A stretch of 52,987 nucleotides of DNA, taken from positions 1-52,987 of the forward strand of contig LRSR01001180.1 of NCBI GenBank assembly GCA_001579985.1, given 5' to 3'. The notes beneath the pieces were generated by a model. That model had not been told where the DNA came from and ran no database searches. It worked only from the letters and a program-made list of their open reading frames with translations. Shown in pieces: positions 20,902-30,055 of the stretch. The DNA is from Hypsibius dujardini. Its lineage: Eukaryota; Tardigrada; Eutardigrada; Parachela; Hypsibiidae. The position numbers and the translations under genes were made by a program. Each line of letters opens with the position of its first letter. The first letter of the stretch is position 1.

Positions 20902-23900
20902 ATGCACTGGGTTTCCGTAATTTCTCTCTTGGCATTTCTGCATGCGACATGTTCACTGCGGCCGCAAACGAGTGAGACTCGGGAAATCGCCCTCCTAGAT
21001 GGGCTATGGAGTTTTCGGGTCTGTGGCCGCGACAATCCGGACGAAGGTTTCTTTAATGAGTGGTACCTGAAATCCATCAAATGGGTTAGTCCTGAAATTG
21101 AGGGATAAAGAGGTCCATTCGTTATCGCGGGTTAACGTTGGTCACGGTGGTTGTCCGTCCGTAGATGGATGGAACCATTCTGATGCCGGTCCCCTCATCC
21201 TACAACGATATAACGCAGGACAAGAAGCTACGAGATCATGTCGGCTGGGTGCGTACTGTACGGATATTATGTACCGTTCTTTTCATAAATTCAACATGTA
21301 TTGTAGGCGTGGTATGAACGCGAATTCTTCGTCGCCAGCAGCTGGAAGGTCAAACGGGTCGTCCTTCGATTTGATAGTGTGCAATACTACGCCAAAGTAG
21401 TGAGTACCCTGTAGCAAAACATGCTGCGCGACTCCAGGATAGAGAACACAACCTGTACCTGCATCCTCTGTTTTCAGTGGCTCAACGGCAAGGAAATCAT
21501 GGATCACGAAGGGGGTCATTTGCCGTTTGAGTCAAATGTGTCAAACGCCTTGGATTGGTCAGGACCGAATCGCTTGACTGTTGCTGTGAACAACACCCTC
21601 ACTCCATTCACTCTCCCTTGTGGCAAAGTGGTGTACCCCAACGATTCCAATAAGTAATAAGAAAAGGTTTCAATGCAGAGCGTTGTTCTTTTTTATCCGC
21701 TATCACTAAAAATTATTTGACCATTCTTTAGCTATCCTCCAGGATACTTCCGGCAAGAGCTCATTTTCGACTTTTTCAATTACGCCGGAATCCACCGATC
21801 AGTCAGCTTATACTCGACGAGTCCGACCGCTTATGTGGAGAGAGTCCGTGTGACAACCGATATTGAACCGCAGGGGCAAGGTAACTTCCAAAATCCCAGT
21901 TTCTGCAGTTTCGGCATGCGAGCGAACTATGTGACGAAATTCTCCGTTTTCCGCCCAGGAATGGTTTCCTTCGCAGTGAGCGGAGTCGGAATCCAGGATG
22001 GTACGTCAACGTCCTGTGACATTGACATTATCGACGCGACGGGAACGGTTGCAGCTAGCTTGAAGAATACCTCGAGTGGTCGAGCTGAAATCAAGGAGCC
22101 TCAACTGTGGTGGCCCATCGGATCACAAGGGGTGAAATCGGGATATCAGTATGTCCTGAAGGTAGCAGAAACACGCAAACACACGTGGCAAAAACCTTGC
22201 GCTAACCGAATTAAGCACTTCAACTCGGGGGCTTTGTACAACACCCATCCAACGAGCGTACTGGCTCGAATCGGTTAGCGCCACGTGTGTACAATCTCGG
22301 AAAGGGATCAACCTGATGCGCGCATTACAGATTACCTTACGAGGAAGCGAGGCAAGAGTATACGACGTCTACCGGCAGTACTTCGGGATCCGGACAGTCG
22401 CGGTGGATTCTCGGGGATTACAAATCAACGGCAAACCATTTTACTTTCTGGGATTCGGAAAGCACGAGGATTTCCATGTCAGTTCATCGTCCATTGAACT
22501 CTTTTTACAAGACAAGGGTGTATCCAATTTGTGCGTCTGTTCCGTGTATCGAATCTGGTTCATTTTTCAGATTTTCGGACGTGGATTCAACCTTCCCGTG
22601 ATGGTGAAAGACTTCAACCTGATGAATTGGATCGGCGGAAACAGCTTTCGCACATCCCACTACCCGTACGCGGAGGAAGTACTGGAGTACGCTGACCAGC
22701 ATGGTATCGTGGTGATTGATGAGAGTCCAGCCGTGGGTCTCCAGTACGTCCTCATATCCGGTCAAACGACTGGGACTTGTTTTCGTTCAGGACTGCTTCA
22801 TTTTAAAGTGAATTTCCCAAAAAGACGCTGGAGCACCACTTGCGGGTCATGGAGGAATTGATCGAGCGAGACAGAAACCACCCATCGGTCATCATGTGGT
22901 CCGTGGCGAATGAACCGAAATCCACTGATGAAAACGCTCGGGAATATTTCGGGTAAAAATGTTATTTTAAGTTCGGGCATGAAACTTTCTCTAAAAGTGA
23001 TTTAAAAATAAAGAGTGTTGTCGGATGCATTTGTTGCAGGAGAGTGATAAACCACACGCGAGCTCTTGATCCGACGAGACCAGTAACGTACGTCAACCTT
23101 CTTCCCTTTTTTTCTAAACATGAAATAAGAATAAGAATATTGAATGTGTTATACGATAGGAATGTTTACAGGTTTGTTATTGGTGGCAGTAATGCGTCAT
23201 TGGACAAAGCGGTCAATATAAATTTTGCCCCAACTGTCTACCGTACTCGTAGAATCGAGTTATTATTGCCGGTCGAGTAATGAAAATATTACCCGAATTG
23301 TCATAGGCAAGCTTGGCGGACATCTTGTGTATAAATCATTACTTCGGTTGGTACTCGGATCCGGGGCATGTTGAGCTGATCCAGCGCCAACTGTCGTACG
23401 ACTTTCGCCAGTGGAGCAGTCACTTTCGGAAACCAATCATAATCACGGAATACGGGGCGGACACCATTGCCGGACTCCACACGGTACTTGTCCCCTTGTA
23501 TCGTACCCTTTTTGGGACTCCACACGGTACTTGTCCACGTGTATCGTACCGTTTTTGGGACTCCACACGGTACTTGTCCCCTTGTATCGTACCGTTTTTG
23601 GGACTCCACACGGTACTNNNNNNTTTTGGGACTCCACATGGTACTTGTCCCCTTGTATCGTACCGTGTTTGGGACTGCATTTCTATCCCACCTATACTGT
23701 TTGCAAGGTGACAAGAGCAGTGACTAAGCATTGTGTCCTACAGAGTCCTTCATTTATATTTTCCGAGGAGTATCAAGTCGAGTTTATGGCGGCTTACCAC
23801 AGAGCCTTTGACGAACTCCGTACACACGGGATACTTGCCGGCGAGATGATATGGAACTTTGCCGACTTCATGACGGACCAACGTATGTTTCCAGAAATAC

Positions 23901-24128
23901 ATTTTTTTTCTCAGTCGGCCAGAATACTCAGAATTACCCTTTTCTTTGTTAGAGATTAATCGAGTTTGGGGAAACCGGAAAGGCATTTTCACGCGAGAAA
24001 GGCAACCGAAAGTGGCCGCCCATTTCCTCCGCGGTCGCTACCAAAATCTGCGGCGGGTTTCGGCAAAGGGTGGAGTGGTACTTGTAGGACCGGAGCATGT
24101 GCAGTACTCATATCAGAATGAGATTTAA
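20902..24128 (+). CDS. GUSB: Beta-glucuronidase, GH2 (643 aa, fourteen exons)
   Basis: Exons 20902..21084, 21165..21248, 21307..21399, 21478..21653, 21732..21880, 21959..22161, 22331..22477, 22571..22743, 22809..22952, 23040..23087, 23172..23211, 23307..23483, 23744..23882, 23953..24128; all phases close. Lysosomal exo-enzyme removing terminal beta-glucuronic acid from glycosaminoglycans and conjugates. Signal peptide [18 protein letters not shown]. Jelly-roll domain: [42 protein letters not shown]. Catalytic barrel: [37 protein letters not shown]. Acid/base Glu438 is in MWSVANEP, nucleophile Glu528 in [11 protein letters not shown]; the end has [10 protein letters not shown] and [13 protein letters not shown]. 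Nearly human length (651). Exon 9 uses acceptor TTTTAAAG because the earlier CAG gives a stop; exons 10-11 are very short. Intron 12 is a minisatellite containing an N gap. Confidence 0.93.
22178..22290. repeat. Inverted repeat in GUSB intron 6
   Basis: ACACACGTGGC and GCGCTAACCGA on the left pair with TCGGTTAGCG and CCACGTGTGT on the right, with one 9-10 nt bulge in the left arm. Possibly a small foldback element. Confidence 0.6.
23472..23685. repeat. 43-44 bp minisatellite at the GUSB exon 12 donor, with assembly gap
   Basis: The unit GGACTCCACACGGTACTTGT plus CCCCTTGTATCGTACCGTTTTTG is repeated about five times from the last bases of exon 12 into intron 12. Six Ns at 23618-23623 mark an unresolved stretch, so the true copy number is unknown. 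Confidence 0.9.
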
Positions 24129-24172
24129 ACTCACCATTTAAATTTTCGGTTGTCAAGATCGAACGAGAAAAC

Positions 24173-24820
24173 TTAAACGGCTGCAGCGGCAGGTTTCGTT
24201 AATTGGTCAATCTTCTTTTGGAGCTGCTCTTCTTGTGCTAGAAGTCCGTCGAGTACTCTTCGCTTTCTGAAATGAAAATTCCTCGTGGAACGAACATCAT
24301 TGTCACGTGTGGATAACATAAAATAGACGTACGAGTCACATTGGGCTTTTAATGCGGCAATGGCAGCGTTGATTTTCAGTCTTGCAGGCGAACGACCTTC
24401 CCGAATCGCCAATAAATGCTGCCGTCCTGCTAGAACCTAAAAACAAAGTTAAAATGCAAATTAAATTGTAAATTTCGGTTTGCCTTTTAAAATGGAGAAA
24501 AAAACGGCTCACTCGATGGCGTTGCTTTTCGATCTCCAGAACAGATTCCTTGGCGAGGTCTATTATGTCCCCAGACCGACTCAATAATTCCTTTGTCCCT
24601 GTGTGTACCAGACAAGAGTTCGAATACGGCAGAAGATTCAGACCTTCTTAAGGTTCATTATATTTTCGGTATACGCACCATCGAGGTAACTCAACGACTG
24701 ATCCAGAATCTTCGCGGAATTCGATGTGACATCAGAGCTGACGATAGCCACCTGAAAATCGCTGTTTATATGGACGCCAATCTTTCTCACCGGGTCGGCG
24801 CCATCTTGGAAACCATCCAT
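24173..24820 (-). CDS. Unrecognised coiled-coil protein (141 aa, four exons)
   Basis: Exons 24820..24679, 24598..24513, 24436..24333, 24266..24173; phases close. Start ATG GAT GGT at 24820. After a short N-terminus (MDGFQDGADPVRKIGVHINS) the protein is almost entirely helical heptad sequence: KILDQSLSYLDGTKELLSRS, GDIIDLAKESVLEIEKQRHR, VLAGRQHLLAIR, a break at EGRSP, then INAAIAALKAQCDSKRRVLD, GLLAQEEQLQKKIDQLTK and an Ala-rich end. The first coiled segment recalls Qb-SNARE motifs (L-x-x-S...L-x-x-Q-R), but no transmembrane anchor follows, so I do not call it a SNARE. Only 44 bp separate its stop from that of GUSB. Confidence 0.65.
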
Positions 24821-25070
24821 GCCTTATTATAGCAAGGTATTTTCTTCTCAAAAAAGAACGTCACCAGAAATCTCTATAACGTAGCGACTTTGAATGTGCC
24901 GTAGTTTTGGAATGAATACATGGCACGATCGATATCCTGTATTCAACGAGGAACCCTTACCCGTACCGTAAAAGGAATCGATATTTTAATACAGATACTC
25001 GCACTAAACATCAGATCACCTTCGCACAAGCGAGTACTCGACCAGTCGTCACAGGTAATTACGTCACCAC
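24821..25070. other. Upstream region of the coiled-coil gene
   Basis: No coding exon; leads into a MITE. Confidence 0.4.
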
Positions 25071-25352
25071 TACCGTAATCCCCCGATCTCAAGGGACACG
25101 TTTTTGCCCTACCAGTTAATTTGATCCACCCCGGATCTTATCTGTTCATCACCGTTGCTATTTTACCTACAATCAATCAATCAACTGATTCAATGTGTGC
25201 ATCAAGAAATTTCGCTTAATCAATCAATCAATCAATCGCTGCCAAGTTGCTCTTAAATTTCAGCCAATCACGAGACAGAGAATCCGATTAAACAGTCAAC
25301 CGATGATTGGGGGTGGGGCTTAACTGTCCCATGAGATCGGGGGAATACGGTA
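25071..25352. mobile_element. MITE family D, copy 1 (282 bp)
   Basis: Terminal inverted repeats of about 27 bp: TACCGTAATCCCCCGATCTC plus AAGGGAC at 25071, and GTCCCATGAGATCGGGGGAA plus TACGGTA at the right. Internal (TCAA)n blocks and CCAATCACGAGACAGAG. The complete element recurs inverted at 25782-26064. Confidence 0.85.
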
Positions 25353-25781
25353 CCCGGCAAACCACATGCCACAATGCGTCTGTGACCGGACTGAAGGATT
25401 AAATGTCTACTGGCGAACGCGTTATTTCGAACTATTTGAACTTTTTATCGTGGAATCTTTCGGGGATGAACGAAATAATTCAACTTCGATAGATAGAAAT
25501 TAAGACTCTTAACTAATGTTAATGATGCATAGCTGGTCTCTCCTTTGGCCTTGCTTCTCCAGCCACACACAATCTGACTTTGAGCGCAGCGTCCGCGATC
25601 CCATGCGAAATCCGTCTCCCCTTCTCACTCTCAGTATTGTTCATTCCAATTTTGCGAGATTCTTTCCGCCCCGCCCGCCCTACATACCAACCTTTCTCAC
25701 TCGATAAACATACTGGGGTACCTGGACTTCGGGTCCGGTACTTCCCTAAACGGGTTTCCCTTGATAAACGGGCATATACCG
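25353..25781. other. Spacer between two inverted MITE copies
   Basis: No gene supported. The sequence between the two copies is not itself repeated in the window. Confidence 0.4.
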
Positions 25782-26064
25782 TACCGTATTCCCCCGATCT
25801 CAAGGAACAGTTAAGCCCCACCCCCAATCATCGGTTGACTGTTCAATCGGATTCACTGTCTCGTGATTGGTTGAAATTTAAGAGCAACTTGGCAGCGATT
25901 GATTGATTGATTGATTAAGCGAAATTTCTTGACGCACACATTGAAGCAGTTGATTGATTGATTGTAAGTAAAATAGCAAACGGCGATGAACAGATAAGAT
26001 CCGGGGTGGATCAAACTAACTGGTAAGGCAAAAACGTGTCCCTTGAGATTGGGGGATTACGGTA
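25782..26064. mobile_element. MITE family D, copy 2 (283 bp, inverted)
   Basis: Near-complete reverse complement of 25071-25352, including TTAAGCCCCACCCCCAATCA, AGCAACTTGGCAGCGATTGA and GATCCGGGGTGGATCAA. The pair forms a large potential hairpin just upstream of UGT1. Confidence 0.85.
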
Positions 26065-26328
26065 GTGAGGGATTTTAGTCCGCGATACAGGAAGTATTAC
26101 CAGAATTCAACGGTAGTGACACGGTTATCTTCATTGTGATATGGAACGATGCGTGCTTGTCATGTGGCATGTGGTCTCCTATCGAATTGACCTTATACAA
26201 TCACTTGTAATTCACACATTTTATGGCTGATATAGCCAGTTGAGTTGTGCTAAGCTTCTCGTTGAGTTGGATCAGCATATAGAAAGCATTAAACTCAACC
26301 ACCAACAGCACAACCGTCGAGCGCCGCA

Positions 26329-27606
26329 ATGTCTCTGCCCAACACAGTGCCACGACGAAAAGTGCTCCTGCTCAACTTTATCCACTACGGCCATATCTTG
26401 CCGCTGCTGGAGCTCGGTAAAAAACTCTCCCAATACCACGATGTCGATTTCGTGGTTGCGACTGCACGGATTCCCGAGATCCAATCCCGAGGCCTCCTCC
26501 CAAGCGAAGGTACCACTGCTACCACTGGAAGCCTGAACTTGGCTGACCTCCGCGACGGACTCAGCCTGGATGCCTGCAACGTCATCGGAGACGGCGCTGT
26601 CGCGTTCGTCCAGCGTTTAAACGTCGTGGTTGACGCCTTCAACATCTACCTGGAAAGTCACACTGCCCCGGACATCATCATCGCGGACCATTTCCTCCAT
26701 CGCGCCGCGAAAATCAGCCATCTCCGAGGCATACCCTTTTACTTCTTCCACACCGCATCCGCCCTCTCCGCGCTTGAGGTCTACGACGCCGGCAACAAAC
26801 CCGGGATGGAGTTCGAGGATGGACTTTATCTACTGATGAAAGAAGCGACCGTCCACGCCACCGGCATCATCATCAGCACCGCTCGGGAACTTCATCCGGA
26901 TGCGGTGGCCAAACTGGAAGCCAACCCGGCATTGTCCGGCAAGGACCTGAGACTCGTCGGACCGATTTTCGCACCTGCATCAAGCAGAGCGACGGAGCAG
27001 GCGGAAATCTGGGCGTGGTTGGACCACCGACCGACGGGCAGTGTTGTGTATGTGTCTTTCGGTAGTCTCATCTGTCCGGCTCCGAAGCAACTTTACGAGC
27101 TGGGACGGGCTCTTTTCTCGCTCGGGAAACCGTTTATTCTGTCGTTACGGACGGCTCAACGCCACCATCTTCCTGAAGAGCTTCACAGCGGAGCTCCCGG
27201 TGATGGGAGGGACTTTTTGATCGCTGAATGGGCACCGCAGAAGATGATTTTGGGCCATCCGTCCTTGGCCGTGTTTGTCAGTCATTGCGGTTGGAACAGC
27301 GCGACGGAGGCCATCTTGGGAGGGGTACCGGTGGTGGGATGGCCGTTTAACGGCGACCAGTATGACAATTCCGAGTGGTTCAGGGTCCACGGCATCGGGG
27401 AGAAGTTTGCGGGGACTGGGCAACGAAGTGAAAAGGTCCTGGCGGCTGATGAGATTGCTAGGCTGATTCGGAAGGTTGCCGATTGGGACGGCTCAGCTGA
27501 AAGGAGTTACAAGAGAAAAGCGGTTCAGTGGAGCGCGGTGCTGAGGAATGCGATCGGCCCGACTGGAAGCTCGACCAAAGATTTTGAACAACTTGCCAAA
27601 TTTTAA
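26329..27606 (+). CDS. Plant/bacterial-type UDP-glycosyltransferase, intronless (425 aa)
   Basis: GT1-family enzyme transferring a sugar from a UDP-sugar to a small lipophilic acceptor. N-terminal KVLLLNFIHYGHILPLLELG places the catalytic His at about 22. The C-terminal donor-binding box runs from WAPQKMILGHP through FVSHCGWNSATEAILGGVP to WPFNGDQYDNS (about 301-346). HCGWNS and the terminal D/E-Q pair are the PSPG form of plant and some bacterial UGTs; typical animal UGTs have HGGxNG-like sequence. It also lacks the signal peptide, C-terminal membrane anchor and introns of animal ER UGTs, so the enzyme should be cytosolic. AATAAA at 27815-27820. Tandem paralogue at 28200. Horizontal origin is likely (inference). 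Confidence 0.9.
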   Translation: MSLPNTVPRRKVLLLNFIHYGHILPLLELGKKLSQYHDVDFVVATARIPEIQSRGLLPSEGTTATTGSLNLADLRDGLSLDACNVIGDGAVAFVQRLNVVVDAFNIYLESHTAPDIIIADHFLHRAAKISHLRGIPFYFFHTASALSALEVYDAGNKPGMEFEDGLYLLMKEATVHATGIIISTARELHPDAVAKLEANPALSGKDLRLVGPIFAPASSRATEQAEIWAWLDHRPTGSVVYVSFGSLICPAPKQLYELGRALFSLGKPFILSLRTAQRHHLPEELHSGAPGDGRDFLIAEWAPQKMILGHPSLAVFVSHCGWNSATEAILGGVPVVGWPFNGDQYDNSEWFRVHGIGEKFAGTGQRSEKVLAADEIARLIRKVADWDGSAERSYKRKAVQWSAVLRNAIGPTGSSTKDFEQLAKF

Positions 27607-28199
27607 CTGTTATTTTGATTAATTTTATTCGCTTCCTTTCAATCGTTCCTTACTTGATCCTGTGGCGTGTTTGATTTTCCGCCAACTTCCCCCTCCGGTA
27701 GCTAAAATTAGAGAAATCACTTGGAATTCGAAACCAGAAATTTTATCATGATTGCAACGTACGGGCTTTCCGGTTCTTCCATAAGAGTGATAGAATTGCT
27801 CAAAGTTATTATTTAATAAATATTAATTTATTAACTGCATTTCTTGTTTTTCCTATACACTGAACTGTATTTGTGCCTTTCTTTCAAGTTACACAACCTG
27901 GCTGGCATGGAACAGACTAGATTGACTGTCTAAGAGCCCGTATCGTTTTGCGGTCAATAATGGTTGAACTCTTGTCGCACTTCATGATCAGGCCTGATTG
28001 TGAGTCTAACAGCTGATGATACAATTGTGCTGCATCATGATGAGAAGCGTGGTGAGCGCAGTCTGGTCTTCTTTAACTATGGTGTCGCAGCTTTCACTGC
28101 CACCCTTTAGCCTGATACTCGAGATGCTCGAACTGAAGCATTCTTCTACCGTCGCGTCAAACTCGGCTATTCCCCCGCAGAAACCGTCCCAGTGGAAAC
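27607..28199. other. Spacer between tandem UGT genes
   Basis: 3' UTR of UGT1 with a polyadenylation signal at 27815, then the promoter of UGT2. No other exon. Confidence 0.5.
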
Positions 28200-29681
28200 A
28201 TGACACCCCGGCGAAACATTCTCCTGTTAAATTTCGCCCACTACGGCCACATCATTCCGCTGTTGGAACTCGGGAAAAAGCTCTCTCAACACCACGATGT
28301 CGACTTCCTCGTCTCCAGCGTTCGCGTCCCGGAAATCGCATTCCGAGGCCTTCTTCCAGCCGACACCCTGACCACCGGAAGTCTAAATGTAATCGGTCTC
28401 GCGGACGGTCTCACCTTGGAAATGTGCAATGAAATCGGAGACGGCGCGGAAGTGTCCTTCGTGCAGCGCATCGAAATCATCGTCAACGCCTACCGGCAGT
28501 TCCTACCAAGTCACACCCCCGCGGTCGTTATCGCCGATCACTTCCTATACGGTGCCGCTGAAATCACCCATTCCCATGGTATCCCCTTTTACTTCTTCCA
28601 CACCGCGTCGACCAAGTCCGCACTGGAAGTGCTGGACTTTAACGGCCCGACCGGACGTGAGTTCGAGGATGCGATGTACCCTCCGATGAAAGCCGCAACC
28701 GTCTACACCGTCGGAATCATCGTCAACTCGGCCCGCGAACTCGACCTCGAGGCTGCGAGAAAGTTAAAGTCGAACCCGTTGTTACGCGGGAAAGACCTGA
28801 AACTGGTCGGACCGGTGTTCTCCGCGACGGAGAAGCCGAATGAGGAGACAGACTTTCGGGCGTGGTTGGACTCGCAAGAACAGCAAAGTGTCGTGTATGT
28901 CTCCTTCGGCAGTCTGGTTTGTCCCTCCGCGAACCAGCTTCACGAAATCGGACTAGCTCTACTGTCCCTTGGTAGACCGTTCATTTTGTCGTTGCCAGCG
29001 GCCCATCGCCGTCATCTTCCGCGGGAGCTGCACGACGGAGCAGACCGACGACGGGACGGAGCAGACCGACGACGGGGTGGAGCAGACGGACGACGGGACG
29101 GAGCAGACGGACGACAGGACAGAGCAGACGGACGACGGGATGGAGCAGACGGACGACGGGATGGAGCAGACGGACGACGGGACGGAGCAGACGGAGACCG
29201 AAAGAACTTTTTGATTCCCGGATGGGCTCCACAGAGGCTGATTCTCGGTCACCCTTCGGTGGCGGTGTTTGTCAGTCATTGCGGTTGGAACAGCACAACG
29301 GAGGCCATGTTTGGGGGAGTGCCGGTGGTGGGGTGGCCCGTTTTCGGCGATCAGTTCGATAATTCGGAGTGGTTCCGGGAGCACGGCATCGGGGAGACGG
29401 TGCAAGGGACGGGCTGGCCGTGTGAGAAGGTGCTTCTGGCTGCGGAGATTGCCGACAAAATCCGCAAGGTGGCGGACTGCAGGGATTACTCGTCGGGCGG
29501 GAGTTACAAGGAGAATGCTTTAAAGTGGAACCGGATTCTGAGGGACGCCATTGGTCCGACCGGCAGCGCAAGCAACGATTTGGCAGAGCTTTCTGCAGTC
29601 CCATCTGTCGCAGTCCCATCTGTCGCAGTCCCATCTGCCGCAGTCCCATGTGTCGCAGTCCCAGAGGGAAATTTAATATAG
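28200..29681 (+). CDS. Plant/bacterial-type UDP-glycosyltransferase with repeat insertion, intronless (493 aa)
   Basis: Tandem paralogue of the gene at 26329: NILLLNFAHYGHIIPLLELG (His about 17), SVVYVSFGSLVCPS, then the PSPG-type box WAPQRLILGHP, FVSHCGWNSTTEAMFGGVP, WPVFGDQFDNSEWF. No signal peptide or membrane anchor. Two expansions separate it from UGT1. At 29034-29201, eight 21-bp units encode DGADRRR-like heptapeptides between the helix ending PRELH and the strand FLIPGWAPQ. At the C-terminus, 15-bp units (29597-29660) encode SVAVP-like repeats. All units are multiples of three, so the frame stays open. AATAAA at 29741-29746. Whether the insertion is tolerated is unknown; the UGT core on both sides is intact. 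Confidence 0.88.
   Translation: MTPRRNILLLNFAHYGHIIPLLELGKKLSQHHDVDFLVSSVRVPEIAFRGLLPADTLTTGSLNVIGLADGLTLEMCNEIGDGAEVSFVQRIEIIVNAYRQFLPSHTPAVVIADHFLYGAAEITHSHGIPFYFFHTASTKSALEVLDFNGPTGREFEDAMYPPMKAATVYTVGIIVNSARELDLEAARKLKSNPLLRGKDLKLVGPVFSATEKPNEETDFRAWLDSQEQQSVVYVSFGSLVCPSANQLHEIGLALLSLGRPFILSLPAAHRRHLPRELHDGADRRRDGADRRRGGADGRRDGADGRQDRADGRRDGADGRRDGADGRRDGADGDRKNFLIPGWAPQRLILGHPSVAVFVSHCGWNSTTEAMFGGVPVVGWPVFGDQFDNSEWFREHGIGETVQGTGWPCEKVLLAAEIADKIRKVADCRDYSSGGSYKENALKWNRILRDAIGPTGSASNDLAELSAVPSVAVPSVAVPSAAVPCVAVPEGNLI
29034..29201 (+). repeat. 21-bp coding minisatellite in UGT2 (eight units)
   Basis: Units of the type GACGGAGCAGACGGACGACGG. Adjacent units are nearly identical, so expansion is recent. 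UGT1 has only SGAPGDGRDF at this place. Confidence 0.92.
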
Positions 29682-30055
29682 TCCTCATTCGCTGTGATTG
29701 CTCTACGTTGTGAGCTATGTCTGAACATTCTAATTTTGAAAATAAATTTTGAACAGACGCAGGACAGAATTTTTTTCGGAACACCTTTCACTAACGGAGC
29801 TTTACTCCGTTTCTAGCAGACACCTGTTTATATGTTTAAAAAAACAATTAAGTAGTAACCGTATTTACCATTATCACACATAATTAGCTACTGATAAAAA
29901 TAGTACCGATCCTATTATTACAGACAAGAAAATGCAATCAATAAAGTCATCTTCTACTGCCAATTCGGCATGATTATTCCGGAAACTGACTGCAGCAGCC
30001 GAAAGTCTTAAATAAAGCGATGCAAGCGGAGATTTGGTGTCGGTATAGGTCGGTG
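29682..30055. other. Intergenic between convergent UGT2 and UreD
   Basis: UGT2 3' UTR and the UreD 3' flank; no exon seen. Confidence 0.5.

Noticed and set aside
24593-24832. Plus-strand 79-codon frame
   Set aside because: Antisense to exons 1-2 of the coiled-coil gene.
28959-29405. Minus-strand frame rich in VCSVPSS repeats
   Set aside because: Antisense of the UGT2 coding repeat.
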